DNA of 64,000 bases from Crocodylus rhombifer (lineage: Eukaryota; Chordata; Crocodylia; Crocodylidae), in NCBI GenBank assembly GCA_038503035.1, contig JAVSML010025216.1:1-64000 (forward strand), in the 5' to 3' direction. Every line of letters starts with the position of its first letter. Position 1 is the stretch's first letter. The position numbers and the translations under genes were made by a program. A model generated the notes under the pieces. That model worked only from the letters and a program-made list of their open reading frames with translations. It had not been told where the DNA came from and searched no databases. This document shows positions 35,815 to 48,808 of the stretch, in pieces.

Positions 35815-36690
35815 ACCCTTTCATCCTGGCAGGAGCAGAGCCGGGCCGCAGCCCCGTGGGCGCCGCCACACGCAGGCCCGGCAGCGGCCCGAGGGCTGGT
35901 GGCAGCCGCCGGCGGGCGGGGGAGCTGGGCGCGCCCTCGGGCGGGGCTGCAAAGCCTGGCGGCCCCGGCCCCGGCCCGGGGAGCCCGCCAGCAGGGGCGG
36001 GGAGGTCGCCCAGGCCGGGCCCGGGGAGAGGAAGCTGCCGCCCCGCCGCCGCGCAGCGCAGACCCGCGGCCCCCGCGTCTCCCTGGGAGGGCGGCACCCC
36101 GCACTCACGTCTCGGAAGCGGTTCCAGTGCTTGATCTTGCCGCTGTACTGTGAGATAGACGAGAGCCACTGCTCGTCCTCCATGAAGTTGCCCGGGCTGT
36201 CGCCGTCCTTGGCCGCCCTGCCGTCTCCGTCCGCCCGCGCCACGGCCGCCAGCGCCAGCCCCAGCGCCAGCCCCAGCGCCAGCAGCGGCCGCCCCGCGGC
36301 TCGCATCCTCGGCCCGCTCCGCTCCTCTGCCCGCTCCCGCCAAGCGCCGCGCCGCGCCGCGCCGCTCCTGCCCGGGGACCAGACGCCGGGAGCTCCGCCG
36401 CGAGATGTCGCCGCCTGCGAGATGCGCCGCTGCAGCTGCCCGAGCCTGCGCCGAGAGGCGGCGCCGTCACGGGGGCAGCGGCGGCCTTGACATCATCGCA
36501 CCTGCGAGCGGGAGCCTCCCCCCTCCCTCCCCTCCGCGAGCCCCCGGCGGGACGGGCAGCCTCGCTTGGCGCTGAGGCGCTGGCAAACGCCCGGGGCCCG
36601 GCTCAGCTCCGCGCCTCTGAACGCCTCCCGCGGGTGAGGAAGGACGATGAAGGCAGCTCGAGCCTGGCCGCTGCCGCCCTCATCTAGTAG
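35815..36690. promoter_or_regulatory. CpG island over SPOCK2 exon 1
   Basis: Base composition changes abruptly from AT-rich flanks to very GC-rich sequence with frequent CG dinucleotides from about 35.82 to 36.69 kb. It covers the promoter, exon 1 and the first roughly 290 bases of intron 1. Long open frames on both strands here come from the absence of AT-rich stop codons, not from genes. GC boxes (GGGCGGGG-type) lie just inside intron 1 near 35,925-35,945. Confidence 0.9.
36109..36306 (-). CDS. SPOCK2: SPOCK2 (testican-2) exon 1: start codon, signal peptide, N-terminal segment
   Basis: This is 66 codons on the minus strand, ATG at 36306-36304, ending on ...HWNRFRD followed by donor GTGAGTG. 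Residues 1-25 form a signal peptide: a basic start (MRAAGR), a Leu/Ala/Gly core (LLALGLALGLALA) and a likely signal-peptidase site after ARA. Residues 39-66 (GNFMEDEQWLSSISQYSGKI and onward) are nearly invariant in vertebrate testican-2, which distinguishes it from testican-1 and -3 (GNFLD.., SQYD..). I chose this ATG because it opens directly onto the signal peptide and has A at -3. The signal-peptide core is coded by a near-perfect 12-bp tandem repeat. The open frame continues past the donor to 35821, but that is intronic read-through. Confidence 0.95.
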
Positions 36691-36700
36691 CCCCGGTCGC
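36307..36700 (-). promoter_or_regulatory. SPOCK2: SPOCK2 5' UTR and CpG-island promoter
   Basis: This GC-rich DNA lies immediately upstream of the SPOCK2 start codon, with dense CpG, C-rich Sp1/MAZ-type runs (CCCTCCCTCCCC near 36,520) and no convincing TATA box. That is the usual form of a broad, TATA-less CpG-island promoter. At 36487-36494 the plus strand reads TGACATCA, one base from the CRE palindrome TGACGTCA. Two upstream ATGs on the minus strand (36496 and 36493) open a nine-codon reading frame ending at 36467. Whether they are transcribed depends on the unknown start site. Confidence 0.72.
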
Positions 36701-39323
36701 ACACAGGCAGGGTCCTTCGTTTGCAGCCCCCCGTGAGAAGAGCGCAGGGCCTCCAACCAGCCCCGGCCTGCGTAGGACAGACCGCGGGCGCCCAGGGTCA
36801 GGACTCGCCACTTGCTCTGTTAGGTGCTGTATTTAGGGCTAGGAAAAGGCAACCCTTGAAGCTTTGTCTGCTCCCTTCAGCTGCAACTGACTTGCCATGA
36901 GGTGAAGCTCTGGGGAAGAGATGGTGTTTGCTCTTATTTCCAAAGCTGTTCCCCTCTTTTAAAACTTTAATTACATTCTGAGAACCTCCCTCCTCACAAC
37001 TTCGGGAATTAAAGAGTTCAGCATTGGGAGCCTAAGCCAGGCCCTGCCAGCAGCTCTGGCCCAGCAGACCTCCTTCCTGCACATGGCTGCACAACTTTGT
37101 AGGGGTCCATGTAGACAGAGCACCTTGTCTACCTGGGGCTGGCAAATACAAACCGCTGCTGAAAGCCCAATGGGATAGCACAGAAAAGACAGCCTATTTG
37201 TTTTTGGTAACCTCTGCCAGCCTTAGTAACAGGACATTGTAACTTCTAACGCAGTAGGTTCCACCTCCGCAAATGTCATTTTAGAGACATCTTCCTTCTC
37301 AAGGGTTAATGCTTTCCCAAGTGCTGATGGGAATTTAAATTTTTTCCTCGATGAGAGAGGAATAATAGATGATGTTTACATCAGTAGGAAAGCAGAGGAG
37401 CCAAAAAAAATCTGGAGACACAAAACATGTTGATCACATAGAAGGAGATTCAATTTTCACACAAAAGCCTGCCTTTCAGTCCCAGAAATTCATAATGCTG
37501 ATGCCAATCTGTAGAAGAGGAAACACAGATTAGCATTCTCCTAACTCCCCTGAATGCAAACTGAAACAGAACTAAAAATACATTTGCATCTCTATAGTCA
37601 GAGATGGAGACAATAGATATTATTTCTGCATTTTGAAGTAGGCTGCAGGCTGGGAAAGGAATCGGAGAAGTGATACTGCAATTAAATCGAAGTACACAGA
37701 CAGAAGGGTCTGGGAAGCTGCTATCCGTAAAGAATGGGAAACGGTAAGATGAGGAACTCAAAGACCTTAGTTTCTGAAGCAGCATCCAGGCCTCCGGGGA
37801 GTGCTGGTTTCTTGTCATAACAGCACCATTTGCACATTTGTTTATATACAAGGTGCTGGAGCTCCTTAACCCAGTGCAAAGGGGGCTTATTGATACTGGG
37901 TTCCAGCTCTCAGTGCTAACCCATACAGGCCCTGGGGCCTTTCACCTCTTCTTGCTGATTGGAAGGAAAAAAAAAAGAGAACCCCATTCCCCAGGTAATT
38001 GGGGACAAGGTCCAATTAAAATATAATCAGGTGTGAATGTATGGGGAAAAGTCAGGGCCCCTTTTCTCCTAAGTCCTATTGACTTTGCCTCCCCTCCCCA
38101 TGGACATTCCTGTCATTCCCCCTCCCACTGACACCCAGAAGGAGCCCTGTGGAGGGGGGCAGGGATTCTACAGGGCTCAGTCTGACACCTTGGTTTCTTT
38201 CCCATCCTACTCTTGCATCCGGTATTTCTGCCACCCTCCCTACTGCTGGAATACCAATCCACAACAGGAAGGGAGACTGAAGTTCAGACAAACGAAAAGA
38301 AAAAGCCAAGGCCAGGGAAGAGCCCTACAACTGAGAGGGACTGTCCGTGTGGCACTGCAGGCCTGACTAAGCAGGGGAAGGAGAATGATCTACTGAACTG
38401 CTTCTCACTTAATGAAGCCACTGGGGCTCAGTGCACATGCAGGGGCAGTACAGTCATTTACAGCTCTAGGGCTTTAATGTTTCATTTGCTTTAATCCTGA
38501 AAGAAGTGGGAGACAATGACCACCAGCATTCTGCAGAGCTGCAAAAGAATAGCACAGCCACAGAGCAGGAGGGGGCAGACATCCAAGCTTTTGGCCTCTG
38601 AGGCAGGCTGCCCTATGTGCAAGTGGAGAGGGCCTTGCTGCAGATACTGTGATTACCAGTATGTTAAAATAATAAAACACCACAAGCATCTTCTAAGAGT
38701 GTCCCTCCTCTCCAACCATCCCTATAAATTACTCGTTTTTCATGCAGTAGTAACAAGCAAGCCTTTACTGACCAGTAGTAGAAAACTCAGATGCCAATTT
38801 TGGTATATTTTATTAAAGATAAATACTTTCAAAGACATGTCATGGTTCATGCCCCAGAAGTGTATTCACTTTAGATTATGCAAGTTTGTGCACTGAGCAG
38901 ACCAACTGCACCACATTCTCATCTTGCATCTCTCTTTACTGAATTCCATATAGATACAGAACCAATACATACAGGATCCACACTTAAGTTTTCAAAAATA
39001 TTTCTAAGGAGGGAGAAGAAGCCACAGATTAATAGTGTGCAAGTACAATCTCCTTGCTTAAGTTGACATTTAGCCTGAAAAGAGGCTTTGCAAAAAATAA
39101 CAGAACCCGGGATATAACAACTTAGGTTAATCTCTATAGTATCTTCCATACAGCACTTTCATAAATCGCTATTCAATTATAATTCATATTTAAGTAAAAT
39201 TAAGTTATGAATATGTATTTTACAAATACTTATATAGGAACACTCTTCCAAATCCATTGCCAAAAGTTCTGTTCTGCTCCCATTTGTTCTGATGGCAGGA
39301 ACAATTATACCAGTGTTTTATTG
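36701..39323. other. intergenic DNA upstream of SPOCK2
   Basis: No exon, RNA gene or clear repeat is recognised. The 133-codon minus-strand frame near 37.5-37.85 kb has no family resemblance and low-complexity Ser/Phe content. It is treated as chance. Confidence 0.6.
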
Positions 39324-39561
39324 CAGGGGAGTCAAAACATACAGCCCACAGGCCTAATCAGGCCTGTGGATCTGTATGACCTGGCCTGTGTGTCACTGGA
39401 CTGACGCTATGTGCTAGCCCTGACCCCACATGCTGCATGTGGCATGCAAGCTGGACCTGGCACCTCCTGGCGCTGCACAGGGTGTTGGTCTTGGTCTGGC
39501 CCACAGAGTGGCCCAGTGACCCTCATCCAGTCTGCAAGGCGAGATGAGTTTGACACCCCTG
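39324..39561. mobile_element. short hAT element with near-perfect target duplication
   Basis: It begins CAGGGGAGTCAAAACATAC and ends GAGTTTGACACCCCTG, hAT terminal inverted repeats of the CAGGGGTGTCAAA type. Flanks TTTTATTG and CTTTATTG match at 7 of 8 bases. 238 bp. Confidence 0.88.
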
Positions 39562-42500
39562 CTTTATTGCATCTGTGCACTCCCTCTGTGCCATGTTAGA
39601 GAGATGCAACAGTGCTTGCAGATAACACCACTGAACTCAAGTGTGCCAACCTATTTTATTGAACTCTGCCCTTATTGACATGGGCTTATTTGCAAAGAAA
39701 GACAGTATTTCTCAAACATTTGCATTCAAGCATAGCACTGTTAAGGCACAGATGTAAATGTAAGCATGTGTAATTATCTATAGGAAGTAATGACAGCAGG
39801 ACCAAGCCCTTCCTATTACCAGGAGACTGAAACAACATGCAATGAATTTATCTAGTGCCTACAGACTGGTATCACTAAGTAGCTGAAGATCAACACACAA
39901 CCGTAAATGGTTATGATTTGGTAAATCTTATCTGAGATGGTTTGCCAGAGATATTAGACTAGATGCCTTCCCGATATTCTATCTCCCCTCGCCCCCAAGC
40001 TTTGTGAGTGTGTCTTGTTAAAAACATTTAAACATCTAGGATTTTTGCTACCATTAATTTAAAAAATAACCATTTGATATGGTATTAGTACTCAAAGGCT
40101 GTGTTCTGCCATTTTTATTCCCAGAAAATAATGCAAGTAGCCATACCAGTTTCAGTAAGATTACTCAGAGTAGGGAAGAACATTCTGCACTGCTGTCAGT
40201 GGCAGAATCTAGCCCAAAACATCAAAAAGAGTCAACCTCAATGAGAAAAAAAATCAATAGTGGGTAATAAGGGACAAAAGTAGTCAGGAAGGAAATTTTA
40301 TTGCTAAGCTTCTGGGGGAATTGCACACAAAGAGAATAAAAATAGTTTTCTGTGTCCCCTTGGAGTTTTAATATTTAGTATTATCCAATACATAGATTGC
40401 TTCTGGGTGGCAACTGTTAAAGTGAAACACATCAAGAAACTTTCAGGAGTATATCATCTCTTTCCACAGCATAAACAGCGTTGGTTGTTGGGTAGCCAAC
40501 TCCTATGAGAAAGCCTGAGTGTGTATTTCTGGGTGGCTGATCCCAAGATATATATGCATCTCTTCTGTTCATCCATGACAAGTAGTTTACTGACAAACGG
40601 GAACAGACACATGCAACATTCCTGTTTTTATTACCAGTGATAAAATCCAGAAGAGATCCCCAGACCAAGCTCTAGCAGTTGCATAGTGATGTTACCATCC
40701 AAACAGAAAGCCTCACCCAGAGCCCAGTGATTTCATTGGGAGGCTTTCTACTTCCTTAATTAGTTTTTAAAGTAAGCCTATAGAGGAGTAAACAAAATAG
40801 CTTAGGAACAAGGTTGAAAGGGAAGGGAGGAAGCTGAGGCAGGGAGAAAAATAAATATGTGATGGATGGAAAAATATGACAACATTTATAGAAAAATAAA
40901 TGTTGTTTTCATATGTGTACGAAGGCATTAAGCATCTTAGCTGAAACTTTTTTAGCTAAGAATGCTGCTTCATACTGAGGATACTCATTTTCATATTTCC
41001 CCTACTCAGAAACCAAAGTGTTAATAGAGGGGGAAGGGAATCACAGGTTACTGAGTTGATATGGGATGTCTGGCAGAGGGACTGCAGGAGACTTCTGCCA
41101 AGAAAATGCAATATCAGTAACTGTGGTAGAAAGGATAACACAGGCTCTCAATCTTTGTGGAGTCCATAAAAGAAATGGTCTCTGTCCAAATCTGAGGCTA
41201 TCAAATGTTAATTGTTTTAATCAACATGCTGCTTGTCATGCAGTTTTGGGTGCAGAGCAGGTTGGTTCGGTCAGCTGAGCCTGCACTTCAGGAAAAGGTA
41301 AGCTGTCCAGATGTTGCATAGTAACCAGAGCTGTCTGTGGAGAACCTCTCAGAAAGATGGACTGAATTCAGCTGCAGTTCTCCAAAGCAGAAGTTCTCAA
41401 AGAGCTGTAAGAGAGAAACAATAACACAAATGAATACCTAAAGAAAAACAAACTTGCTGGAAGTCCCCTGCAAAAAAATCAGCCTCACAAAAAGTTTCCA
41501 CATATTTATATTTTCTACATTTGTTTGCCTTTAACAGAATTATTCTTCATAACAGATTTTTTTCCTAAAAAGTAAAGTTAGTCTTTGTTGAAAAAGCACC
41601 ACAACAATTAGCCCAAGCTGACACCCTTTCTGATCTCAGCGTTTTGAAGAATGTAAAGAAACAGCATTGAGATCAGTCATCACAAAGTAATGACTTGTGG
41701 CTACAGTTTCGTCCTAATTCAAACCTCTGTTCTAACAGTGAAAGGCTCTTTATCCTAATACTAACCCTTGAGCCATCAAATTCCTTTTTATTCAACAAAG
41801 ACTTAAGTGCAAATTAAAAAAGAAAGCTGAAATTCAGTCCACGAGGGAGCTACTCTAGTGATTAACACCATCTACAAGACAGACAAAAAAATGACATCAG
41901 AATTCATTATAGGAGTGTTCAGCAATATTGCTTGGAAAAGCATCATGTTGAAGTGTAAAGTGCTTTTCCTATTCCATTAAGATGCAGGAAATTGCTCTAC
42001 CTTAAAATGTCAGTCATGCCTTAGGAAAGCTTTTCAATAAATATAGTAATATCAAACTCAGTTTAATGTTCCAATATTGAGGCTCATCAAGGGCCTGAGT
42101 GGTAGTCTCCCCACCATAGAGACCTTACAAACTCTCTTTCCATCTGTCTCCTATTGAATTTTGTATCTGTCCCTGCAGACATCAGCTCAAGACAGTTGCA
42201 CACACCTCTTCCTGGCATTATGGAACATAGGAACATTAATGGCCAGGAAAAGTCTATAAATTAATTAAAAGTCTGGCCTTCCAGAGCCAGTGATGCATCG
42301 ATTCTTCCATATATAATCATCTTATAGGCACTAAGTAGGTATTTGAAATTAAGGTTTTATTTTCCCCCTTTCTAAAAATGTGTCTGAGTCTCCACAGCAT
42401 TGATGTAAACAATTTACTGCTTTGACAAATTTATTCTACATTGCAAATATCCCTGTCTGTATGAAAATGTTGCTTGAAATACTCCTGGGATAGTTCTTGA

Positions 42501-44792
42501 CATTATTATTCTCTAGGGAATGAAGTACTGGTGAAAGTTCCCTCATCTATTGCTTTAGGCATGGAAGTTCCCTGTTTATCCACAAAGTAACTACAGAATG
42601 GAGAACAGCAAGTGACAACTCCCAGGCTGCACCCAGAGAGAGTGCTTCAGCTATGACTTGGATGAGCCAGCTCTTGAGGGTACATGGCACAGAGCAGCTG
42701 ACAGTTTACCCTTACTGGGACCTTCCTAGTTTCATTACTGATTTCACCACTCCTACTCCAGTTATTTTAGAGAAAGTGGTGGTAAGTCTCCAAGTAGTAA
42801 CTTAGTTTGCACTTGGCAGGAGTCAGTTTCCTGTGGACAGAGATTTCAGAGGAGACTTGACTGCAGTAGTACTCACAGTCTTCTCCAGCCTTCTCTACCA
42901 AAGCTGAGCAAGCAAGGGAGGGCTTTTGTTTCTAAGTCAGAAATACAGGTCAGTATAAGAGTGACTTCAGGTTCCTCACAGCTTCTTCATATCTGGATAC
43001 CCCATGCCACCCCTCCCTCTTCTTCCCCTCTTTGACCATCACCCCCTATCCACCTTGGCTGAAGAGAGCCACTGTCCCATCTGACTCATGAATCAAGTCT
43101 TTCTCCATATAACACTAAATCTCACCCTTCTGATGCTACTGACCCCTCTAACCACTCAACAGACAGGTCACTCTCAAACCCCATATCTCAAGTGCAAAGC
43201 CTTCTTCTGCCTGGATCGCTGGGCAACTTCTGCATCAGCTCTATTAGCTGACCTCCACAGTAACAGAATGTGCTGTATTCTGTTCTGTTACTCAGGTTCA
43301 GCAGTAATGCTTTTCCCCTTCATGATTCTTATCGTTCCATCTTGTGACTTGGGGCATTTTGAGGATTAATTGGTATCAGGTACAAGAATTTAACATATGC
43401 AGGTGTAGCTATGAAACAGAGTTCACACATCATTTAAGAGAGGCAATTCCAATAAAATAGCTAAAGAGTAGGAGGAAAAAAAGAGAAGAAAGAAGAAAAA
43501 TGACTAAGACCAAACTCCATTTTAAGCAATTAAAGATTTATACAATTAAAGATTAACTATATTCCCAGAAGCTTGGACAGTTCATGTTGGAACACTCAGG
43601 ATAAAATGTCTCATTAATGAGATATACTGGAGGAAGACTAGTTTTCTTTGAGATTTCCAGACCCCACTTAATGCCAAAAGCCCTGATATATGTCAGCCAT
43701 CTGAAAATATTTAAAATCCCCACATCTCCCCCAACTATGTAGCTGGTCCAATAAAAAAAAGATTTCACCCCCCCAAAAAATCTTCTCACATATCCTGGAC
43801 CACCATGGCTAAAACAACACTCCAGCCCTGTAATGATATTTATACATGCTTAATTTTGTTTCCTCTCCGGCCTTATAACACACGGTTGAAAAAAAGTTGG
43901 AGCACAAATCCGTCACCCTCAACAAAAAGGATCACTTTGTCACTGCATACACAGAGGTTGTTGTAAGGTTGCTTATAAATCTTGGCATGCTGGTGTTTTG
44001 AAAGTTACTTTGCAGGGGAAGGGAAAGGGAACTGAAGCATTTATTTTTTAAGAAAAACACAAAATTCCAGGAATTTGCAAAAAGAAAAAGAGAACAAATG
44101 TTATAGTATCCCAGTACCAATAGCAACCCTTTGAAATCAAATGCATACACAAAACTACCTTGCATAGCAATATCTTCAAAATAATTGTCTTCGCAGACTA
44201 TATACTATGCAGTAGTTTAGTTTGGCTTATAAATTAACAGACATCTCATAATCATTTAATTCTGACATTAATTTCAGTGCATCTCCTGCTTTGCACTGTG
44301 TCAGTCAATTTGACAGTACATACCTAGAGACCCAGCAGGTATAGTCCAGATCAAGAACTCTCTAGTCACGCACTGCAGAAAGTAAAGCTAAATCCTTGTA
44401 CTTAAGTACTTTGTACTCCCTTGGCTTTTTAAGAACTGCCACCTCTTGTGTGCATGCATGTGTTTCCCTAGGAGAACACTGCTGGAACTATTGATTTTTG
44501 GTAATGTAGCTGTACATTCTGAAAGTAAACATGTTACAAGATTTAAAGGGTGACCACAGTCATTTTTCCAGTTTTCATTTCAAGCCTTCTATTTTTACTG
44601 ATACTTCCTCACTCCCTGTGGCTCCCAGTGATAGCAGCCATTGGAGGCCACTAATATGGATCGCCCTAAGGCCCTCAAATTCAGTTAGGAAAAAGGCCTT
44701 TCAGCACCTGGAGTGGCATCAGTCTCCAGCAATGGGGAAAGCTGGTATTTTGATGCACAAATGGACAATGTATTTGGGACCCTCAGCTCTTA
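39562..44792. other. intergenic DNA without recognised features
   Basis: AT-rich unique-looking sequence. I found no exon with family similarity, no structured RNA and no clear transposon ends. A GA-rich patch lies near 43,470-43,500. Confidence 0.55.
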
Positions 44793-44991
44793 CTGAGAGT
44801 AGGGTGGCCATCACAGAGGTCAGTCCGGTTGTCCTCTGTCCTCTACTGATACGAAACTGAATGCCTTTATGTCCTCTATTTTTCTTTTGAAATAGAGGAC
44901 ATAAAGGCATCCAGTTTCGTATCAACAGAGGACAGAAGACAAAGTAGCAGAAAACCAGAATGTCCTCCATGATGGACACCCTAGCTCTCAG
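44793..44991. mobile_element. foldback MITE forming an almost complete hairpin
   Basis: The whole 199-bp unit is an inverted repeat. Ends are CTGAGAGTAGGGTGGCCATC and (inverted) CTGAGAGCTAGGGTGTCCAT. The inner arms, about 52 bases each, contain TGATACGAAACTG and GCCTTTATGTCCTCTATTT with only four or five mismatches, around an 8-base loop near 44,883-44,890. There is no coding sequence. TA dinucleotides at 44800 and 44982 could mark a Tc1/mariner-type duplication. Confidence 0.82.
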
Positions 44992-47900
44992 CCCCTCCCT
45001 AGCCCCCGACCACTCCTTCCATTTATCTTGAGAAAAGCCAAAACAGAGCTGGAAAAGAAACTCCTCACTGATCCCTTACTGATCCTCGTATTAGAGGATG
45101 AGATGCTGCACAGAAAGCAACATGCTGTAATACACTTCTGCATTCTATGCCGGGGACCAGAAAAAAAGCTGTGGTAAAGGCTGCTCTGTTCCTTGGGAAG
45201 TGTGACATCCATCAAACATATCCAATCCTCTCTTTTCCCTCTTGCTTAGGTTTTCACTCAACCCACCTTAACAAACAGGCTGCAGAGAAAAATACAGGGC
45301 ACAGATCAATAGGCAGCAGTTAGCAAGAAAAGAAAAAAACTCCACATGGTTACTAAAAGTAGAACCTTTTGGAGTAAGGTTCAGCAAAAGAACTGTAATT
45401 CTACAAATCCTGACATAATGAAGGATTAACTGTCTTGCTGCCTTAAGAAGAAACAAGACCCACTTAAAAAAAAAATATATCTATAGTAAGTGAAAATGAA
45501 CTTATTGGGAACAAAGGTCACTGCACAGAGTCAACACCACACTTACCTTTGCACTACTACTATCATCCAAGAGCCCCCTGCCTCCTCATGTAAAAAAAAT
45601 CTGAACTAGAGGTAGAGGATAAGCAAAGCATGTGTGGGCTTTTTAACTAGCTTATGGAAGTACATGTGGGGGAGACTGCAGAGGATACTACAGAATTATT
45701 TTCCTTAGAAGCAGTTAGCTGAACAAATGGGAACAAAGAGTACACAGATCCCCAGCTACCTTGCATTTCCGTTATGTCAACCAGTAGAAGACCTCTTGGT
45801 GCACCAACTGAAGTGCTACACCTTCCCATAGCCCCTCCCAATGGGCTATGTCATAGAGGCACAGCCTATCAGATGCTTAATCAGAGCAATCTGCCCTTAA
45901 GTGGGCCAAATATTTTCCATATCAGACACAGCAGTCATTGATTTTGAGTCAAGAAGACAACATTTCAAAATGTTTGTCTTCCTTAAAGCTCTTGTTTCTC
46001 ATTTAAAACAATACCCTGGGAAGTTGGTAACTTTTTTTTCTGAGGCTCAACCCCCTTCTCATGTGCAGACTACACTGCTGGGTTCCCCTCAGTGGCACTG
46101 ACACTAACTTTAAGAAAGATAAGATGGAGTGTTTATATATTCCTTTTGAAAAAAAAAATCACATACTTTAATTTAGACTTTGCAGGTTTAAGCAGAAACT
46201 TTAGGCCAAGCTTTTTACCACAAAGCTTCAATCGTATCCTTCAGGGGACTGAACATAAGGCAGACAAGCAAAAGTATTCTGTTTCCTGTCTTCGTACTGC
46301 ATTTTTCAAAGACACTAATTTAAAACTAAATTGTGAAACTAAAATTCAAGTGAGTGACATTTCAAGACCCAGATGTGACCAAGTAAAGGGTAATAGTGCC
46401 ACATTTGTAAAACACCCGTTCCTATCATACTTATGTCCTGCAGCTTCCTCCAGACAACCCTCTCCAAATGAGATGGCACCTTTGTTTTCAAACCCTGGAA
46501 CAGCAGTGATAAATCACTGAGCTAATCCACATCAGGGCAGCAACAACACATTTCAGCTCCATTTATGAAGAGTGGGGATGCCAGCACAAACTGGTGCTTT
46601 TAAATCACCTGTCATAGGCGCAACAAGCATGAGAAATATTAATGGATTCGCCTGAAGAGGCACGGACAGCAGGAGGACTAAATGCATCCAGATGAGGGAA
46701 GGAAGCAAAGGTACTTAAAACTTCCTTCACGTAAGCTCTCAGGTTTGCACTTTCAGCTGCCTGGCCTGGATTTTGCTACTACCGTCAGGATTATTGATCA
46801 GTTCTAAAGCTTTGCTTTGCCTAAAGTAACCAGCCAAAAATGACCTATTCTCAAGTAATAAAAAAGTCCAAGCAATTCTGCTGAGTCTCAAAACTCAAAA
46901 TGCCAAGGGAGCAACAACTCACTGTAATGCCTTGCAATTAAAAACTACTACCAAAGAGCTGCATTATCATAGGATAAAATGCACACATATATAATAGCCG
47001 GCAGGGAGCTCAGTCTGCTGCAAACATCAACCACATAAAGCACAGCTTTAGGGTAGGGGTATTCTAGATGAACAGTACAAAACTGTCCCTTGTGAATCAG
47101 CATTGCAGGAAAGCGGAGAGACAGTGATTAGCCTGTGACCAATCAGCCTACAAGGAAAAAAAAAAAAGTCTGCTCTACGCTCTTCAAGGATATGATGAAC
47201 CTAGTGTTTTAGCCTGAAAAAGAATGCCAAAATCAGATTTTTTTTCAAGTGGAGAGAGAAAGAGCAGGTGCAAATATAAATATCAAATATTATGTAAAAG
47301 CTAGGTATATTGCATAATCCAAGAGAGAAGGCAGAACAATACAACAGCCGATTTTCTCTGCTATGTCCAATATGCTGCTGCAATGCATAGGTTAAGCTTC
47401 CTTGGAGAAACACATATGCAGCATGCATGCAGCATTTAGGGGTGACTTTGCTCTACCCTTGTATGAGAGCCGCACACCAGCAAAAGTATGCGTTAGGAAT
47501 GCAGCACGTGGCTGGCAAACCTGTACTGTGCGTATATGGGGTGCACCACTCAGAATCTGTGTATAGAAATTTCAAGCAACACAAGACATACAGAGACCAC
47601 CTATGTTGTGAGACTTAACTCCAGTTTGGAAGAGAGATACAGGATATAGAACATCAGCTGCTTTGTAAAGAGCAGCACTGATTCTCCCAGCAGCTTTCAC
47701 TCACTCGTCCTGATCAGGAGCTGCACTGAATGAAAGAATCAGCAATGAAAACTGAAGGGAAGGTTAAAGAAACAAGTCCTAAGCTACCAACTCCAGGGTA
47801 GCAATGCAAGGCAGCACAACAGGCATGTACCTGCATGTTAATCTAATTCTCTGCTTATAAATAGTGCTATTTTCCAGGCAGAATCCCATGGTGGAAAGGT

Positions 47901-48618
47901 GACATCCTCAGAAAGAGCATAGCAGAAAAAAAGAAACGCAGGTTATTAGGTATCCCTGATATTACTCAAGCACCAGCTTTTTTGCAGGTGCACTGATGTT
48001 CTTTGGTTCCTGAGGAATTAGTTAATTTTTTTTAGTCCCAGGTAAAAGGCTGAGATTCTTTTAATGGAACTTTTGTTCTACAGCTCTATAACCACCATGC
48101 TGTCCCCCCCCCTCTAAAGACACCTTAAACAGAGGCAGGTTAGTGTGGTGGCATACATACAGAAGCCCAGGGTAAGAGCAGCCCCCTGTCTTCTCTCCCT
48201 GGACACAGAATTGAGACTATTATTTCCCCCTTTAAATAAACCCTTAGGCACTAAGAGCTGCAGAGGAAAAACCACTGGCACCTCTTAAAATGGTTATAAA
48301 ACCCCCAGCCTCTAAACTAACACCATGTCCCTCTTCAGTCATTTTTAAACTTATCCACACATTCCTCTATGCAAAGTGCACTGCAAGCAGAAGTCTCCAC
48401 AAGGAGAAGAATGATTTTCCAAAAGAAAAAATTATCTAAAGGCAAAAGCAAAGTAGAGAAGCCAGGGAACACCTGGGTACTTCCTGGGTGTCATACAACT
48501 GTAATTGCTAGTTGTGCAGTACTTTCATAGCTGATAATGGAACCAACTACAGAAAAGCAAAATATGATCATTAACCAGAATAATTTAGCTAAACCCAAAC
48601 CATGATACCATTCTAGAC
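44992..48618. other. intergenic DNA with one MITE remnant
   Basis: Nothing recognised apart from a short match at 46568-46612 (GTGGGGATGCCAGCAC...GGTGCTTTTAAAT) to the right end of the 30.0-kb MITE. Confidence 0.5.
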
Positions 48619-48808
48619 TGGGGGGGAGGGGGTAGCAGGAGCCTGGAATAGCAGCCAGATGGGGTGGGGGGAGGGGTTGCATGCAGTGGCACAGGATGGT
48701 GGATGGCAGTGGCAGCCACCATGTGCAAGTTCCCTCCAGCACTCTGTCCCCACCAGCCCATGCATACCCCCTAGCCCCTTCCTGCATACCCCCAGTTGAT
48801 AACCCCTG
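48619..48808. mobile_element. short hAT element
   Basis: TTCTAGAC occurs exactly on both sides (48611-48618 and 48809-48816). The right end CAGTTGATAACCCCTG is a standard hAT terminus. The left end is a degenerate G-rich version. 190 bp, GC-rich and non-coding. Confidence 0.82.

Larger units (their letters stand above)
2598..36108 (-). other. SPOCK2: SPOCK2 intron 1 (about 33.5 kb)
   Basis: This long first intron lies between NRFRD (exon 1) and the EVE microexon. Minus-strand ends are GTGAGTG...GCATTCCCAG. It is filled by the transposable elements listed separately. In the stretches between them (3994-6102, 9053-13171, 13329-17540, 23606-25435, 27434-28121, 28819-29957, 30213-34326, 34625-35814) I see no exon or structured RNA other than a hairpin at 6103-6146. 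A possible truncated hAT end (CAGGGGGTAGGCAAC) sits near 10,465. Confidence 0.85.

Noticed and set aside
35821..36108. Continuation of the exon 1 reading frame beyond NRFRD
   Set aside because: A GTGAGTG donor follows NRFRD, and the next residues in the protein are supplied by the EVE microexon and exon 3. The continuation is Pro/Gly/Arg-rich intron.
35813..36470. Alternative long frames across SPOCK2 exon 1, some starting at non-ATG codons
   Set aside because: They are CpG-island shadows. Only the ATG at 36306 gives the signal peptide and conserved testican sequence ending at a consensus donor.
37450..37851. 133-codon minus-strand open frame upstream of the promoter
   Set aside because: No recognisable domain and no coding-like features; consistent with chance.
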